From NCBI GenBank assembly GCA_903859115.1, contig CAIOLH010000115.1, forward strand, positions 1-9,034: DNA of 9,034 nt, read 5' to 3'. A program made the position numbers and the translations under genes. Below are positions 1-6,980 of the stretch, piece by piece. The notes under the pieces were generated by a model that worked only from the letters and a program-made list of their open reading frames with translations, was not told where the DNA came from and searched no databases. The DNA comes from an uncultured Opitutia bacterium (GTDB lineage: Bacteria; Verrucomicrobiota; Verrucomicrobiae; Opitutales; UBA953). Within the stretch, counting starts at the first letter, position 1; the number at the start of each line of letters is the position of its first letter.

Positions 1-166
1 ATAATAATACAAAGAATGTGCCGCTCAGTGCCGACGGTACTATTACCGTCGGAGTTTGGATGACAGCGGCCATGCCTAAAAGCCAGCCAGAGATGACGTT
101 AGACCAAACAGTGGGGAGATTAGAACACCTTGTTAATACTAACCAATGTCTGAGGTTCGATTTCAT
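1..166 (-). CDS. eboC: UbiA-like prenyltransferase EboC, N-terminal part (cut by window edge)
   Basis: Reading leftward from an ATG at 166-164, the frame stays open to base 1 (55 codons). It begins MKSNLRHWLVLTRCSNLPTV and continues through a hydrophobic stretch (SGWLLGMAAVIQ, then VIVPSALSGTFFVLL). An N-terminal 'L..TR.SNLPTVW.N...G' followed by membrane helices is how UbiA-superfamily prenyltransferases begin. The lead-in matches the UbiA-like EboC subgroup found beside EboB and EboE in ebo clusters. The Asp-rich prenyl-diphosphate motifs would lie outside the window, so activity cannot be judged. Its ATG overlaps the TGA of the EboE gene by one base (TGATG), implying translational coupling. 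The family is an integral membrane protein; in ebo clusters its substrate is unknown. The UbiA call is fairly secure, and the EboC call rests on the neighbours. Confidence 0.8.
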   Translation of the reverse strand, partial: MKSNLRHWLVLTRCSNLPTVWSNVISGWLLGMAAVIQTPTVIVPSALSGTFFVLL

Positions 167-1338
167 CAGGCAGGTCGTACTCCGTATTGGCTAAGCTCAT
201 TCAAGACCCAGCGATACTCCTCTACCACTTGTTCAGTCACATCCATTGATCTCAGTGACTGAGGCAAAACCTCCCAAGTGTAAGTTTCGATTTCAAGTTC
301 TTTGTCTCGACCGGGATGACGCATAATAACACCCAGAACTCTTTTTAGAAAATCGGTGGTGTTAGAAAAATCTTTTTCAATCGGCATCGAATGAAGTGGC
401 AGGTGAAAATGTACTCTCAACTCATTAAACTTCTTGAGAGCGTTAGTATCAGCGAGGGCATCAGGAATATCTTTGAAGTAGATTAGGTCTCCGTTGCTGG
501 CCTTGCCGATACACTGGTGCAAATACGTGGGCTCTTGCATACTCGCTAATCGGCTCAATGCCTCATCGGTTGGCTGTAATCTCAAAGCAGAGCTTAAATG
601 GTACTTTAAAATAGGCGCGCCATTTGAATTGAGTTTTTCTATCGATTGAGCAGCGGCTTCATACTGGAGCGCAAAATGGCAGGTATCATAACAAACGCCT
701 AAAAAATTATCCACTAGACCTAGAGTAGTTTCCCGCCTTCTGAGTTGATCAAAAAAATCAATCGTCTGTTGAGTGTTTTCAAAGTACCCCAATGGCTCTG
801 GTTCTAGGGCTAATTTAAGTGTCACGCCCGTGCGGTCACGCAGACGCAATAAATATTCAGCACAGGCTAAGATGTTTTTTTGTAATTCATCTATCTGTGA
901 AATCGAACGATTGAATTTCTTAAATGTGCCGGGAAGTGTACTCACAGTGCCCTGCTGATTAGGCGGATTCAATGCAGCCAATATCTCGAAGAGTTTTTGG
1001 GTGTATTCTAAACGGCTAGGATCTGTCCAATCAGGTAGAAATACAGATTCCTTAACCGACTGACCATGAAACGCGCCGTAAGGAAATCCGTTTATTCCCG
1101 ATACATGACAGTTTTCTTTTTCGAGCCATTCCCGAAAAATATTTAAATTCTTTTCTAAGGCTAATTCTCGAGCAGCTGAATTTCCTAATCTCAATCCTAC
1201 CGCATAAGGTTTATGGAGAGAAACCTGTTGGCGGACTTTTAAAGTGTTAGTCTTGAGATTTGAAAAACTCTCTGACCAGCCTTCACCTCGGTGAACATTG
1301 GTACAATACGCCAAAGAGTGTCCCGAGGAAAGTTGCAT
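166..1338 (-). CDS. eboE: TIM-barrel metabolite traffic protein EboE (xylose isomerase-like)
   Basis: A 390-aa soluble protein of the sugar-phosphate isomerase/epimerase (AP endonuclease 2-like) TIM-barrel superfamily. Its N-terminus, with the 'YCTNVHRGEGW' block at residues 11-21, is typical of EboE rather than of true xylose isomerases. Likely metal-site and barrel motifs are EPEP at 179-182, CYDTCHFA at 216-223, the His-rich HFHLPLH at 310-316 and ETYTWEVLP at 351-359. Members of the ebo cluster take part in moving a metabolite precursor to the periplasm in Nostoc (scytonemin monomer), but no enzymatic reaction has been assigned to EboE. The ATG lies three bases after the EboB stop codon, and the stop overlaps the EboC start. 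There is no signal peptide, so it should be cytoplasmic. No missing motif or frameshift is visible. Confidence 0.88.
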   Translation of the reverse strand: MQLSSGHSLAYCTNVHRGEGWSESFSNLKTNTLKVRQQVSLHKPYAVGLRLGNSAARELALEKNLNIFREWLEKENCHVSGINGFPYGAFHGQSVKESVFLPDWTDPSRLEYTQKLFEILAALNPPNQQGTVSTLPGTFKKFNRSISQIDELQKNILACAEYLLRLRDRTGVTLKLALEPEPLGYFENTQQTIDFFDQLRRRETTLGLVDNFLGVCYDTCHFALQYEAAAQSIEKLNSNGAPILKYHLSSALRLQPTDEALSRLASMQEPTYLHQCIGKASNGDLIYFKDIPDALADTNALKKFNELRVHFHLPLHSMPIEKDFSNTTDFLKRVLGVIMRHPGRDKELEIETYTWEVLPQSLRSMDVTEQVVEEYRWVLNELSQYGVRPA

Positions 1339-1341
1339 CGG

Positions 1342-2154
1342 TTAAATTACCTCAGGCCGAATAAATTTCTTTGATTGAGAGAGGAACTGAACTGGATTTC
1401 CAAAAATTAAATTGTCGATGGCTTGTACAGAATGTCCCCGGCGCTTCATTTCTAACGCAGTCTTAGGCACTGACAACGGGTCGCTATGACCCCAGTCACA
1501 GGCGCTATTAAGCCAAACGCGCTGAGCAGATATCGTTTCAACCATATCAATTGCACGTTGAGGGCTGGCTTTGGATTCAGGATAAAGCGTAATCCCTGCC
1601 CAAAATCCCTGATTGATTACTTCCCTGAATGTGTGTTCCTCAACGTGATCAATAATCACACGGTGTGGTTCAATCTTCGGGTTATTTTTCAGTGCGTCTA
1701 AAATCAAACGTGTTCCCTTACGTTTATCTTCAAGGTGTGGAGTATGTACCAAAATCAACTGGTTGTGTTTTACAGCCAAGTCGATGTGCGCCTCTAAGAT
1801 TTTCATCTCATTGCGTGTATTTTTATTTAAGCCAATTTCACCAATTCCTAAAACATTAGGGGCGTTTAAAAATTCTGGTATAAGTGCCATGACCTCACGG
1901 GCTAAGCCCATGTCTTCAGATTCTTTAGGGTTAATACAGAGCCAGGAATAATGAGGGATGCCATTTTTCTGCGCGCGGGCAGGCTCGTGTTGCGTGAGCT
2001 GACAAAAATAGTCGTAGAAGCCATCGGCCGATTTACGATCAAAGCCTGCCCAGAAAGCCGGCTCACAAATCGCCGCACAACCTGCCAAGGCCATCGCTTT
2101 ATAGTCATCAGTAGTCCGACTGACCATATGACCATGGGGCTCGATATATCTCAT
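1342..2154 (-). CDS. eboB: TatD-family metal-dependent hydrolase EboB
   Basis: A 270-aa amidohydrolase-fold protein. The TatD-type metal ligands appear in order: EPHGH with H7 and H9, GIGEIGLN with E106, LVHTPH with H137, IIDH with H170, and SACDWG with D220. The set looks complete, so a two-metal hydrolase site is likely. It differs from classical TatD nucleases in starting 'EPHGH' instead of 'D.H.H', and in a long region at residues 30-75 containing EPAFWAGFDR. Both agree with the ebo-linked subgroup (EboB). The substrate is unknown. The start codon is four bases after the upstream stop and the stop is three bases before the EboE start, so it sits in the middle of an operon. There is no signal peptide. 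The family call is firm, and the EboB name depends on the EboE and EboC neighbours. Confidence 0.85.
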   Translation of the reverse strand: MRYIEPHGHMVSRTTDDYKAMALAGCAAICEPAFWAGFDRKSADGFYDYFCQLTQHEPARAQKNGIPHYSWLCINPKESEDMGLAREVMALIPEFLNAPNVLGIGEIGLNKNTRNEMKILEAHIDLAVKHNQLILVHTPHLEDKRKGTRLILDALKNNPKIEPHRVIIDHVEEHTFREVINQGFWAGITLYPESKASPQRAIDMVETISAQRVWLNSACDWGHSDPLSVPKTALEMKRRGHSVQAIDNLIFGNPVQFLSQSKKFIRPEVI

Positions 2155-2158
2155 CGGA

Positions 2159-2431
2159 TTAGAGTTGAGGCCAAACTCCCGTAGCAGCTTTTGTGTCGGA
2201 TTTATCTAAAGGTTCAGTCGTGGGGTCGCTCCATTGATTTAATATTTCCTCAACACGATTTTTATTACCTTCGTTTAAAACTTTTAAGGCCAGGCGCAGT
2301 CCGCAAATGCGGTGATCGTCGGAACCCGACGAGCGATCAACGCGGTCCAGAAACGCGGCGAGGTCTAATAATTTTGCACGCGCATCCATGAAGTGTAAGT
2401 CGGCTACTTCTTTGCGCGATGGAGAGCTCAT
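2159..2431 (-). CDS. Small uncharacterised protein leading the ebo genes
   Basis: A 90-aa soluble acidic protein that I do not recognise as a named family. The core at residues 8-31 (EVADLHFMDARAKLLDLAAF, then LDRV) reads as amphipathic helices. It is followed by a helix around CGLRLALKVLNEGNK, NRVEEILNQWSDPTTEP, and a polar tail ending GVWPQL. No signal peptide, membrane segment, Cys pair or nucleic-acid-binding motif is seen. Its ATG directly follows the TAA of the YbjQ-family gene with no gap, and its stop is four bases before EboB. It therefore occupies the place where EboA precedes EboB in cyanobacterial clusters, but at 90 aa it seems much shorter than EboA and shows no resemblance I can recognise. 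It is a real gene by its tight packing. A role as partner or adaptor of EboB/EboE is inference only. Confidence 0.75.
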   Translation of the reverse strand: MSSPSRKEVADLHFMDARAKLLDLAAFLDRVDRSSGSDDHRICGLRLALKVLNEGNKNRVEEILNQWSDPTTEPLDKSDTKAATGVWPQL

Positions 2432-2782
2432 TTAGGCGTTGGGCTTAATCACGACGGCTGTTCCGTAACAAATTACTTCCGTTGCACTCATCTTAACTTC
2501 CGACGCGTCATAAGCAACTCCGACCACTGCATTTGCGCCAAGGGCCTGAGCGTGAGCGACCATGTGTTGATAGGCGGTTTGACGTGCCTGCTCACACATC
2601 TCGGTCCACGCGCCAATATTTCCGCCGATAATATTTTTAAACCCTCCAAGAATTCCCTGAGATATGGTGGGCGAACGAACAATGATACCTCGCACAATGC
2701 CTTTGTATTCAATCACGCTGTAACCTTCGACGACAAAAGTGGTAGTTACAATAATTGCAGGAGGTAGAGAGGGAGGCGGCAT
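2432..2782 (-). CDS. YbjQ family protein (UPF0145, putative heavy-metal-binding)
   Basis: A 116-aa protein with the full YbjQ/UPF0145 pattern: VVEGYSVIEYKGIVRG at 17-32, the glycine-rich GGFKNIIGGNIGAWTE at 46-61, a helix with CEQARQTAYQHMVAHAQALGANAVVG at 63-88, and the closing strand TEVICYGTAVVI at 101-112. The family forms small pentamer-like oligomers of unknown function. 'Heavy-metal-binding' is a database label, not a shown activity. Its length is close to the usual family size of just over 100 aa. The ATG is ten bases after the glycosyltransferase stop and its TAA touches the next ATG, so it is co-transcribed with the ebo genes. No Shine-Dalgarno site precedes the start, as for several genes here. 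The link to metabolite traffic is positional only. Confidence 0.9.
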   Translation of the reverse strand: MPPPSLPPAIIVTTTFVVEGYSVIEYKGIVRGIIVRSPTISQGILGGFKNIIGGNIGAWTEMCEQARQTAYQHMVAHAQALGANAVVGVAYDASEVKMSATEVICYGTAVVIKPNA

Positions 2783-2792
2783 AATAATTAAA

Positions 2793-3659
2793 TTAGAAGA
2801 AAAGTTGAACGTAATGAGGGAAGGTCACATTTCTGTATTCACCGTTAATCAGCGATGGCCAAATAAAGAGTTTTCCGCCTTGAGATCGAATACCGGCGTG
2901 AAAATGGACGTGCTCGCAATACTGCCGACGACTAACCTTAAATGAACCGTCATTACTTGGCATAGACTTAATGGTGTAGCCCAAATACGGATTCGGATTT
3001 TTTAGAATGTAGCTCATTCGATAAACCCCTAGTCCGCCAAAAGCAGAATCTACCTCGATAGGTTTCTCGGTCGGAGAAAATGAAGGAATTCTTTTTTTGA
3101 AAGTTTGGTTAAAAGCCTCCTCGTTACTCACTTCTGGATGGGTATTTTTGTAATCAATGACCTCCTCCCAGGCATCACCGGGGCAAAGAGTCTTATGTCT
3201 TAAGGCCCAAATGTCGTAGTATGTTCCTAGCTGATTAGCAAACACCCCAGCGTGTTGTGAGTCTGACTGAACAAACTGGATAGCTTTAGACAGTTCACCG
3301 AGATCAATCGGCCAAGCAGCGACGTCATCCATATCAACCGAAATCACCAAATCAAAATCCTTAAGATTTTTATACGTACGCAAACACTCCACGCATGTGT
3401 TACGTAAAATTTCTAATTTAACCGTACGCACCCCCAAGCTGTTTAATCCATCAAAGTTGAGTAAAGTAAAGTTTGGCCGGCCGTTTCCCCATCCATGGAG
3501 AATCGCTTTCGTGTTATCGGTAGAATCGTTTTCAAGAAATAGAAAAGCCGACTCCGAAGCCAGAGTAGCCATATTCTCGATATTTCTTAAAACCGCAGGC
3601 AGGTGCTGAGCACAGTTTTGTGCTAAACCGATAAATGCGATTTTGGGCTTGGTTTGCAT
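2793..3659 (-). CDS. Putative GT-A fold glycosyltransferase
   Basis: A 288-aa protein counted from the ATG at 3659. An in-frame TTG at 3695 would add 12 residues (YLRGLKRPSKS) but would overlap the candidate promoter, so I prefer the ATG. The N-terminal strand KIAFIGLAQNC at 5-15, FLENDSTDNT at 41-50 and the acidic SVDMDD at 107-112 fit a GT-A fold with a DxD-type metal site. FGGLGVYRM at 207-215 and CEHVHFH at 248-254 look like acceptor-site and closing motifs. The pattern recalls the Cap59-like mannosyltransferase group (fungal capsule family), but sugar and acceptor cannot be told. No transmembrane segment is seen, so it is cytoplasmic or peripheral. It is the first gene of the tightly packed leftward set; YbjQ follows after ten bases. 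It might decorate the ebo cargo or simply share its promoter. Confidence 0.75.
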   Translation of the reverse strand: MQTKPKIAFIGLAQNCAQHLPAVLRNIENMATLASESAFLFLENDSTDNTKAILHGWGNGRPNFTLLNFDGLNSLGVRTVKLEILRNTCVECLRTYKNLKDFDLVISVDMDDVAAWPIDLGELSKAIQFVQSDSQHAGVFANQLGTYYDIWALRHKTLCPGDAWEEVIDYKNTHPEVSNEEAFNQTFKKRIPSFSPTEKPIEVDSAFGGLGVYRMSYILKNPNPYLGYTIKSMPSNDGSFKVSRRQYCEHVHFHAGIRSQGGKLFIWPSLINGEYRNVTFPHYVQLFF

Positions 3660-3673
3660 TGATTTACTAGGCC

Positions 3674-3702
3674 GTTTTAAGCCCCTTAAATACAATGGTC
3701 AA
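3674..3702 (-). promoter_or_regulatory. Candidate sigma70-type promoter for the glycosyltransferase-ebo operon
   Basis: On the minus strand TTGACC (3702-3697) is separated by exactly 17 bases from TAAAAC (3679-3674). These match 5/6 and 4/6 of the -35 and -10 consensus. Transcription would begin about 15 bases before the ATG at 3659, giving a very short leader. This is the only good promoter-like pair in the 65-base gap after the cytochrome gene. No hairpin terminator is visible in that gap, so read-through from the cytochrome gene is also possible. Confidence 0.4.
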
Positions 3703-3724
3703 GCCACGCCCAAAATTATGCCGA

Positions 3725-4189
3725 TTACTTGGAATCTTTTTGAAATTCTTCCGCCGTCCAAGGTGTTTTACGATCCGCGTATTTTGCTTTAATCGCTTTA
3801 ACATCATCTTCGGTGACCACCGAACCGGTGTTTCCAAATGAATTTCTTACATAGGTCACCACGTCGGCAATGTCACCGTCGCTTAATCCAGCAACAGCCG
3901 GCATCATACTATTATAAGTAGTTCCTTTAACCGTTACAGGACCTGTCATCCCGTGTAAAATATTTCGCACCGGAATAGAGGGGCTCATGGCAACCCACTC
4001 CGAACCAGCGAGTGGAGGAAAAACCGGAGCGATGCCTAGGCCTGTCGGCTGGTGGCAGGCAATACAGGTGCGACTATAAACCGCTTGTCCGCGCTTCATC
4101 ACTTCTGCTGATGGAGGATTCTTGTCCTCAGCATTAGCAATTACCGAAAGGGCTAATAGGAAAGTAAGGCTCAAGATTTTGTGACTCAT
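3725..4189 (-). CDS. Secreted mono-haem cytochrome c (class I-like)
   Basis: A 154-aa protein from the ATG at 4189. The N-terminus MSHKILSLTFLLALSVIANA is a standard Sec signal peptide with a cut after ANA. The haem-binding CIACH lies at residues 42-46 (C42, C45, H46). It is followed by PPLAGSEWV and a MMP at 95-97 whose second Met (M96) is the likely axial ligand, then LSDGDIADVVTYVRNSFGN, the C-terminal helix typical of small cytochromes c. It should carry electrons in the periplasm; its partner is not in the window. A longer form starts at GTG 4222 (11 extra residues). It has GAGGG eight bases upstream and TAGAAT at 4247-4242, so that start cannot be excluded. It stands apart from the glycosyltransferase by 65 bases. 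The haem site is complete. Confidence 0.9.
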   Translation of the reverse strand: MSHKILSLTFLLALSVIANAEDKNPPSAEVMKRGQAVYSRTCIACHQPTGLGIAPVFPPLAGSEWVAMSPSIPVRNILHGMTGPVTVKGTTYNSMMPAVAGLSDGDIADVVTYVRNSFGNTGSVVTEDDVKAIKAKYADRKTPWTAEEFQKDSK

Positions 4190-4265
4190 GATATAACCCA
4201 AAGAGTAAATAGGCGTTTTCACAAATCATTCCCTCGCACTTATTCTAGAAATACTGCGTTTTAAT

Positions 4266-4286
4266 TAAGCCTCTAAGCGTGGCTTA
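4266..4286. promoter_or_regulatory. Inverted repeat in the divergent cytochrome/regulator gap
   Basis: TAAGCC (4266-4271) and GGCTTA (4281-4286) form a perfect 6-bp inverted repeat with a 9-base spacer. It lies midway in the 152-base gap between the leftward cytochrome gene and the rightward PAS-AraC gene. A second imperfect palindrome, AGTACTTAAAATACT, is at 4296-4310. Either could be an operator, for example for self-control of the regulator. AraC-family sites are more often direct repeats, so the call is tentative. Confidence 0.25.
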
Positions 4287-4374
4287 TAGTCCAATAGTAC
4301 TTAAAATACTTGCGGACATGCTGATTTAGTTGAAAAATCCATTAAATAATAGGTTTTAAAGAGTCACACCTTGT

Positions 4375-5130
4375 ATGAAAACGACATTTAGCCCAGATCT
4401 CATACTTAAGAAAACAGATCTTAAAGGTTTGGTACGTATTTTTGATTATCTTCCTGGAGTCATGTTTTTTGCCAAAGATTTAGAGGGTCGATTCATCATG
4501 GCCAACCAAGCTTTTGCTGCGCGATTTGGTTTTAAAAATACGCATGAAATTCTGGGCAAGAATGACGCACAGATTGGCTCATCGCCCGAAATTATTTCAC
4601 ACTATATCAAGAAAGACCGCGAAGTCATTGAGTCCGGAAAGCCGCAGCCTGGAATTATCGAACTATTCCCCAATGAAAATGGAGAGCACGTTTGGTACGA
4701 AACCACTAAAATTCCATTATGGGATACGGAGGGTAAAGTCTGCGGCGTTTGCGGAATTATTAAAAGCTACGAGGGCACCAAGGCCTCGATTGAGCCCTAT
4801 TTGCAGGTCGAGCGTGCCGCTGAGTGCATTAAGCAAAATCTAAGCACCCGACTGGATATCGATAAAATTTCTAAGCTCTCGGGACTTTCGGTGAGACAAT
4901 TTGAAAGAAAGTTTCGCAAGGCCTACCAGGTAAGCCCACGTGCCTATTTGGTTCGCATGAGAGTAGCGAGCGCATCGGATTTACTGAAACAGACCGACTT
5001 AAGACCCTCGGAAATTGCAGAAAAAACAGGATTTTACGACGCGAGCGACTTTTCTAGAAAATTTAAGGCCGCCATGAAACTCAGTCCAACGGAATATCGG
5101 CGACACCATATGAGTGAAAATAAAGGGTGA
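4375..5130 (+). CDS. PAS domain-containing AraC family transcriptional regulator
   Basis: A 251-aa DNA-binding regulator. Residues about 18-131 form a PAS sensor domain: the N-cap FDYLPGVMFFAKDLEGRF, IMANQAFAARFGF, and the closing strands HVWYETTKIPLWDTEGKVCG and VCGIIKS. Residues about 143-245 are an AraC-type double helix-turn-helix. The first is IDKISKLSGLSVRQFERKF at 162-180. The second carries the AraC signature SEIAEKTGFYDASDFSRKF, KAAMKLSPTEYRR at 212-243. The sensor is PAS rather than the cupin sugar-binding domain of classical AraC, so the ligand is not evident. The permease gene follows on the same strand after 78 bases and a fucosidase lies beyond it, so control of fucose uptake and release is the likely job (inference). 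The ATG at 4375 has no Shine-Dalgarno site. All domains are intact. Confidence 0.9.
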   Translation: MKTTFSPDLILKKTDLKGLVRIFDYLPGVMFFAKDLEGRFIMANQAFAARFGFKNTHEILGKNDAQIGSSPEIISHYIKKDREVIESGKPQPGIIELFPNENGEHVWYETTKIPLWDTEGKVCGVCGIIKSYEGTKASIEPYLQVERAAECIKQNLSTRLDIDKISKLSGLSVRQFERKFRKAYQVSPRAYLVRMRVASASDLLKQTDLRPSEIAEKTGFYDASDFSRKFKAAMKLSPTEYRRHHMSENKG

Positions 5131-5155
5131 TCCATCGGGGTGCCGGCTAACCCGC

Positions 5156-5183
5156 TCGACAGAGAAAATAATTTCCTTATTAG
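5156..5183 (+). promoter_or_regulatory. Candidate promoter before the MFS gene
   Basis: TCGACA (5156-5161) and TATTAG (5178-5183) are spaced by 16 bases and match 5/6 and 4/6 of the consensus. This would start transcription about 20 bases before the ATG at 5209. A short inverted repeat AATAA-N5-TTATT (5167-5181) overlaps the spacer. No terminator follows the regulator gene, so the permease may also be reached by read-through. Confidence 0.3.
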
Positions 5184-5208
5184 TAAACGCGTACCCCCTA
5201 CCCTAATT

Positions 5209-6909
5209 ATGAACACATCATCCACTAACTATAATCCTACCCGATTACTCTGGGCCGGATTTTTTGCTATTATGGCCGCTGGCGCAGGTTTCGCTATTCG
5301 TGGCGGAATTTTTGGAGCCTGGGCCGCTGAATACGGTTTCACTGCGACTCAGTTGGGCGCCATTGGTGGCGCGGGCTTTTCTGGATTCTGCTTCGGCATC
5401 ATTATCGGCGGTCTTCTCGTAGATCGCTTAGGTTATGGTAAATTAGTAGCCCTCGCCTTTATCGGTCACCTTGTTTCTGCCGTTGTAACCTTCGGAGCGA
5501 CTGACGCATCCAACGCTTACAGTTATCTCTACTGGGGAATGTTTATTTTCGCCTATGCCAACGGCACACTCGAAGCTGTGGCTAATCCTTTAATTGCCAC
5601 TCTCTTCCCCGAAAAGCGCGCGCACTATTTAAATATTCTGCACGCTTCGTGGCCACTCGGCATGGTTGTCGGTGCATTGGCCACTTACGTCCTCGGTTCA
5701 CTTCTTCATATCGGTTGGAAGGGACAACTCGCTTTCTACCTCGTTCCAACCGTTGGCTACGCATTACTTTTCTGGAACCAAAACTTCCCTAAATCAGAAG
5801 CCGCAGAAAAAGGTGCTGACTTAGGTGAAATGACACGAGATGTCGGAATCCTTGGTGGTGCTGTAATCTGTTATTTATTAACTTTATTTTTCCGCAATGC
5901 AATCGGTCTAGATTCGCCAACCTCTATAACCGTCGGTGCATTACTTCTTGTGGCCGTAGCGATGATCAGTCGTCACAACAAAAAACCTGTCATGGAAAAT
6001 ATTGCGGTGCTAGCTGTGTGTACACTGATTGCACTCCAAGCACAAATTACCTTTGGGCTTTCTAATACTGCAGGCCTCGCCATCACTGTAGCACTTGTTT
6101 TAGGCCTAGGCATAACCATGAACTGGGCACTCGGGTCCATCCTGCTCTTCGTGCTCTTTATCACTCACGCACTCGTGGGTGCGGTTGAATTAGGAACCGA
6201 CGGATGGATTGAATCGATCACCGGAAATCTTTTCACCGCCGAACAAGGTAAAATTTTATTCATCTGGACCTCGGCGATTATGTTCGGCCTCAGATTCTGT
6301 GTTGATTTCATTGAGAAACGTTTAGGCCTCTCGCCGATTGGTCTGTTATTCCTTGCTGCTACTACCGCATTTATCGGACTTCGTCTCGCAAGCGGAATGG
6401 AAAGCTTCGCCGTCGCCTTGATTGCACTAGGCATCTACGCCTTCGGTAAAACATTCTTCTGGCCAACCATGTTGGCGGTCGTCGGTGATCGCTTCCCTCG
6501 CTCTGGCGCAGTGGCAATGTCCATCATGGGCGGCATTGGAATGCTCTCCGCCGGACTCATCGGTGGTCCGGGCCTAGGCTACGCTAAAGACCGCTTCACC
6601 GCCGAAGCACTCAGCAAAGATGCACCCGCGGTTTATGAATCTGCTAAGGCGTCCTCGGTTTCTAATTATCTCTTCTTAAAACCCGTCACCGCCGTTGATG
6701 GAGTTAAATTAGAAGCAGCCAAACAGGCCGGTGAAAAAGGCACACCCGACCAAAAAGCTATCGTCAAAGCGAATCAGCACGGCGATCGCGCTACACTCAA
6801 AGCGGATTCTTACATCCCGCTTAGCATGGCGATTATCTACCTGCTTCTATTCTTCTACTTCAAGCAACTTGGTGGGTATCGTGCACTCAAAATTGAAGAG
6901 CAGAACTAA
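5209..6909 (+). CDS. MFS transporter, probable sugar (fucose?) permease with extra membrane segments
   Basis: A 566-aa integral membrane protein, read from ATG 5209. An in-frame GTG at 5140 would only add a polar 23-residue leader. MFS marks include the loop 2-3 motif [11 protein letters not shown] at residues 68-78, [10 protein letters not shown] at 118-127 and HASWPLG at 145-151. ELGTDGW at 327-333, at the end of the helix that normally opens the second half, is typical of sugar MFS carriers. Between helix 6 (about 174-189) and that helix there are four more hydrophobic stretches (about 212-228, 238-254, 264-283, 287-304), so about 16 segments are predicted instead of 12. A hydrophilic loop of about 70 residues (461-534) precedes the last helix. 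Classical 12-helix sugar carriers are 400-450 aa. The convergent GH29 fucosidase suggests import of L-fucose or fuco-oligosaccharides. MFS membership is firm; the substrate is inferred. Confidence 0.88.
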   Translation: MNTSSTNYNPTRLLWAGFFAIMAAGAGFAIRGGIFGAWAAEYGFTATQLGAIGGAGFSGFCFGIIIGGLLVDRLGYGKLVALAFIGHLVSAVVTFGATDASNAYSYLYWGMFIFAYANGTLEAVANPLIATLFPEKRAHYLNILHASWPLGMVVGALATYVLGSLLHIGWKGQLAFYLVPTVGYALLFWNQNFPKSEAAEKGADLGEMTRDVGILGGAVICYLLTLFFRNAIGLDSPTSITVGALLLVAVAMISRHNKKPVMENIAVLAVCTLIALQAQITFGLSNTAGLAITVALVLGLGITMNWALGSILLFVLFITHALVGAVELGTDGWIESITGNLFTAEQGKILFIWTSAIMFGLRFCVDFIEKRLGLSPIGLLFLAATTAFIGLRLASGMESFAVALIALGIYAFGKTFFWPTMLAVVGDRFPRSGAVAMSIMGGIGMLSAGLIGGPGLGYAKDRFTAEALSKDAPAVYESAKASSVSNYLFLKPVTAVDGVKLEAAKQAGEKGTPDQKAIVKANQHGDRATLKADSYIPLSMAIIYLLLFFYFKQLGGYRALKIEEQN

Positions 6910-6930
6910 AGGATAATTACTTATTACTAC

Positions 6931-6961
6931 AAAAAAGGGCAGCCGAATGGCTGCCCTTTTT
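6931..6961. terminator. Bidirectional rho-independent terminator
   Basis: A perfect 8-bp GC-rich stem, GGGCAGCC (6937-6944) with GGCTGCCC (6949-6956), closes a GAAT loop. It is flanked by six A on the left and five T on the right, so it ends transcripts from either strand. It lies 21 bases after the permease stop and 20 bases past the stop of the convergent fucosidase gene, serving both. Confidence 0.95.
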
Positions 6962-6980
6962 ATTGAACACTAACTTGGAA

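Noticed and set aside
31..52. Hairpin considered as a transcription terminator after EboE
   Set aside because: There is no T-tract on either side and it lies inside the EboC reading frame.
3..193. Plus-strand open frame covering the left edge and the end of the EboE gene
   Set aside because: Its translation shows no domain or membrane pattern, while the opposite strand encodes a convincing UbiA-like start coupled to EboE.
3660..3695. TTG start adding 12 residues to the glycosyltransferase
   Set aside because: There is no Shine-Dalgarno site, it overlaps the candidate promoter, and the ATG at 3659 starts right before the first strand of the GT-A fold.
4514..4843. 109-codon open frame in the second plus-strand frame
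   Set aside because: It overlaps the PAS domain of the AraC-type gene entirely, has a basic low-information sequence and no independent start signal.
5140..5208. GTG-initiated 23-residue extension of the permease
   Set aside because: The extension is polar, has no ribosome-binding site and covers a promoter-like pair; the ATG at 5209 directly precedes the first membrane helix region.
6165..6434. 89-codon minus-strand open frame inside the permease gene
   Set aside because: It is antisense to conserved transmembrane sequence and its composition is typical of a reverse-strand shadow.
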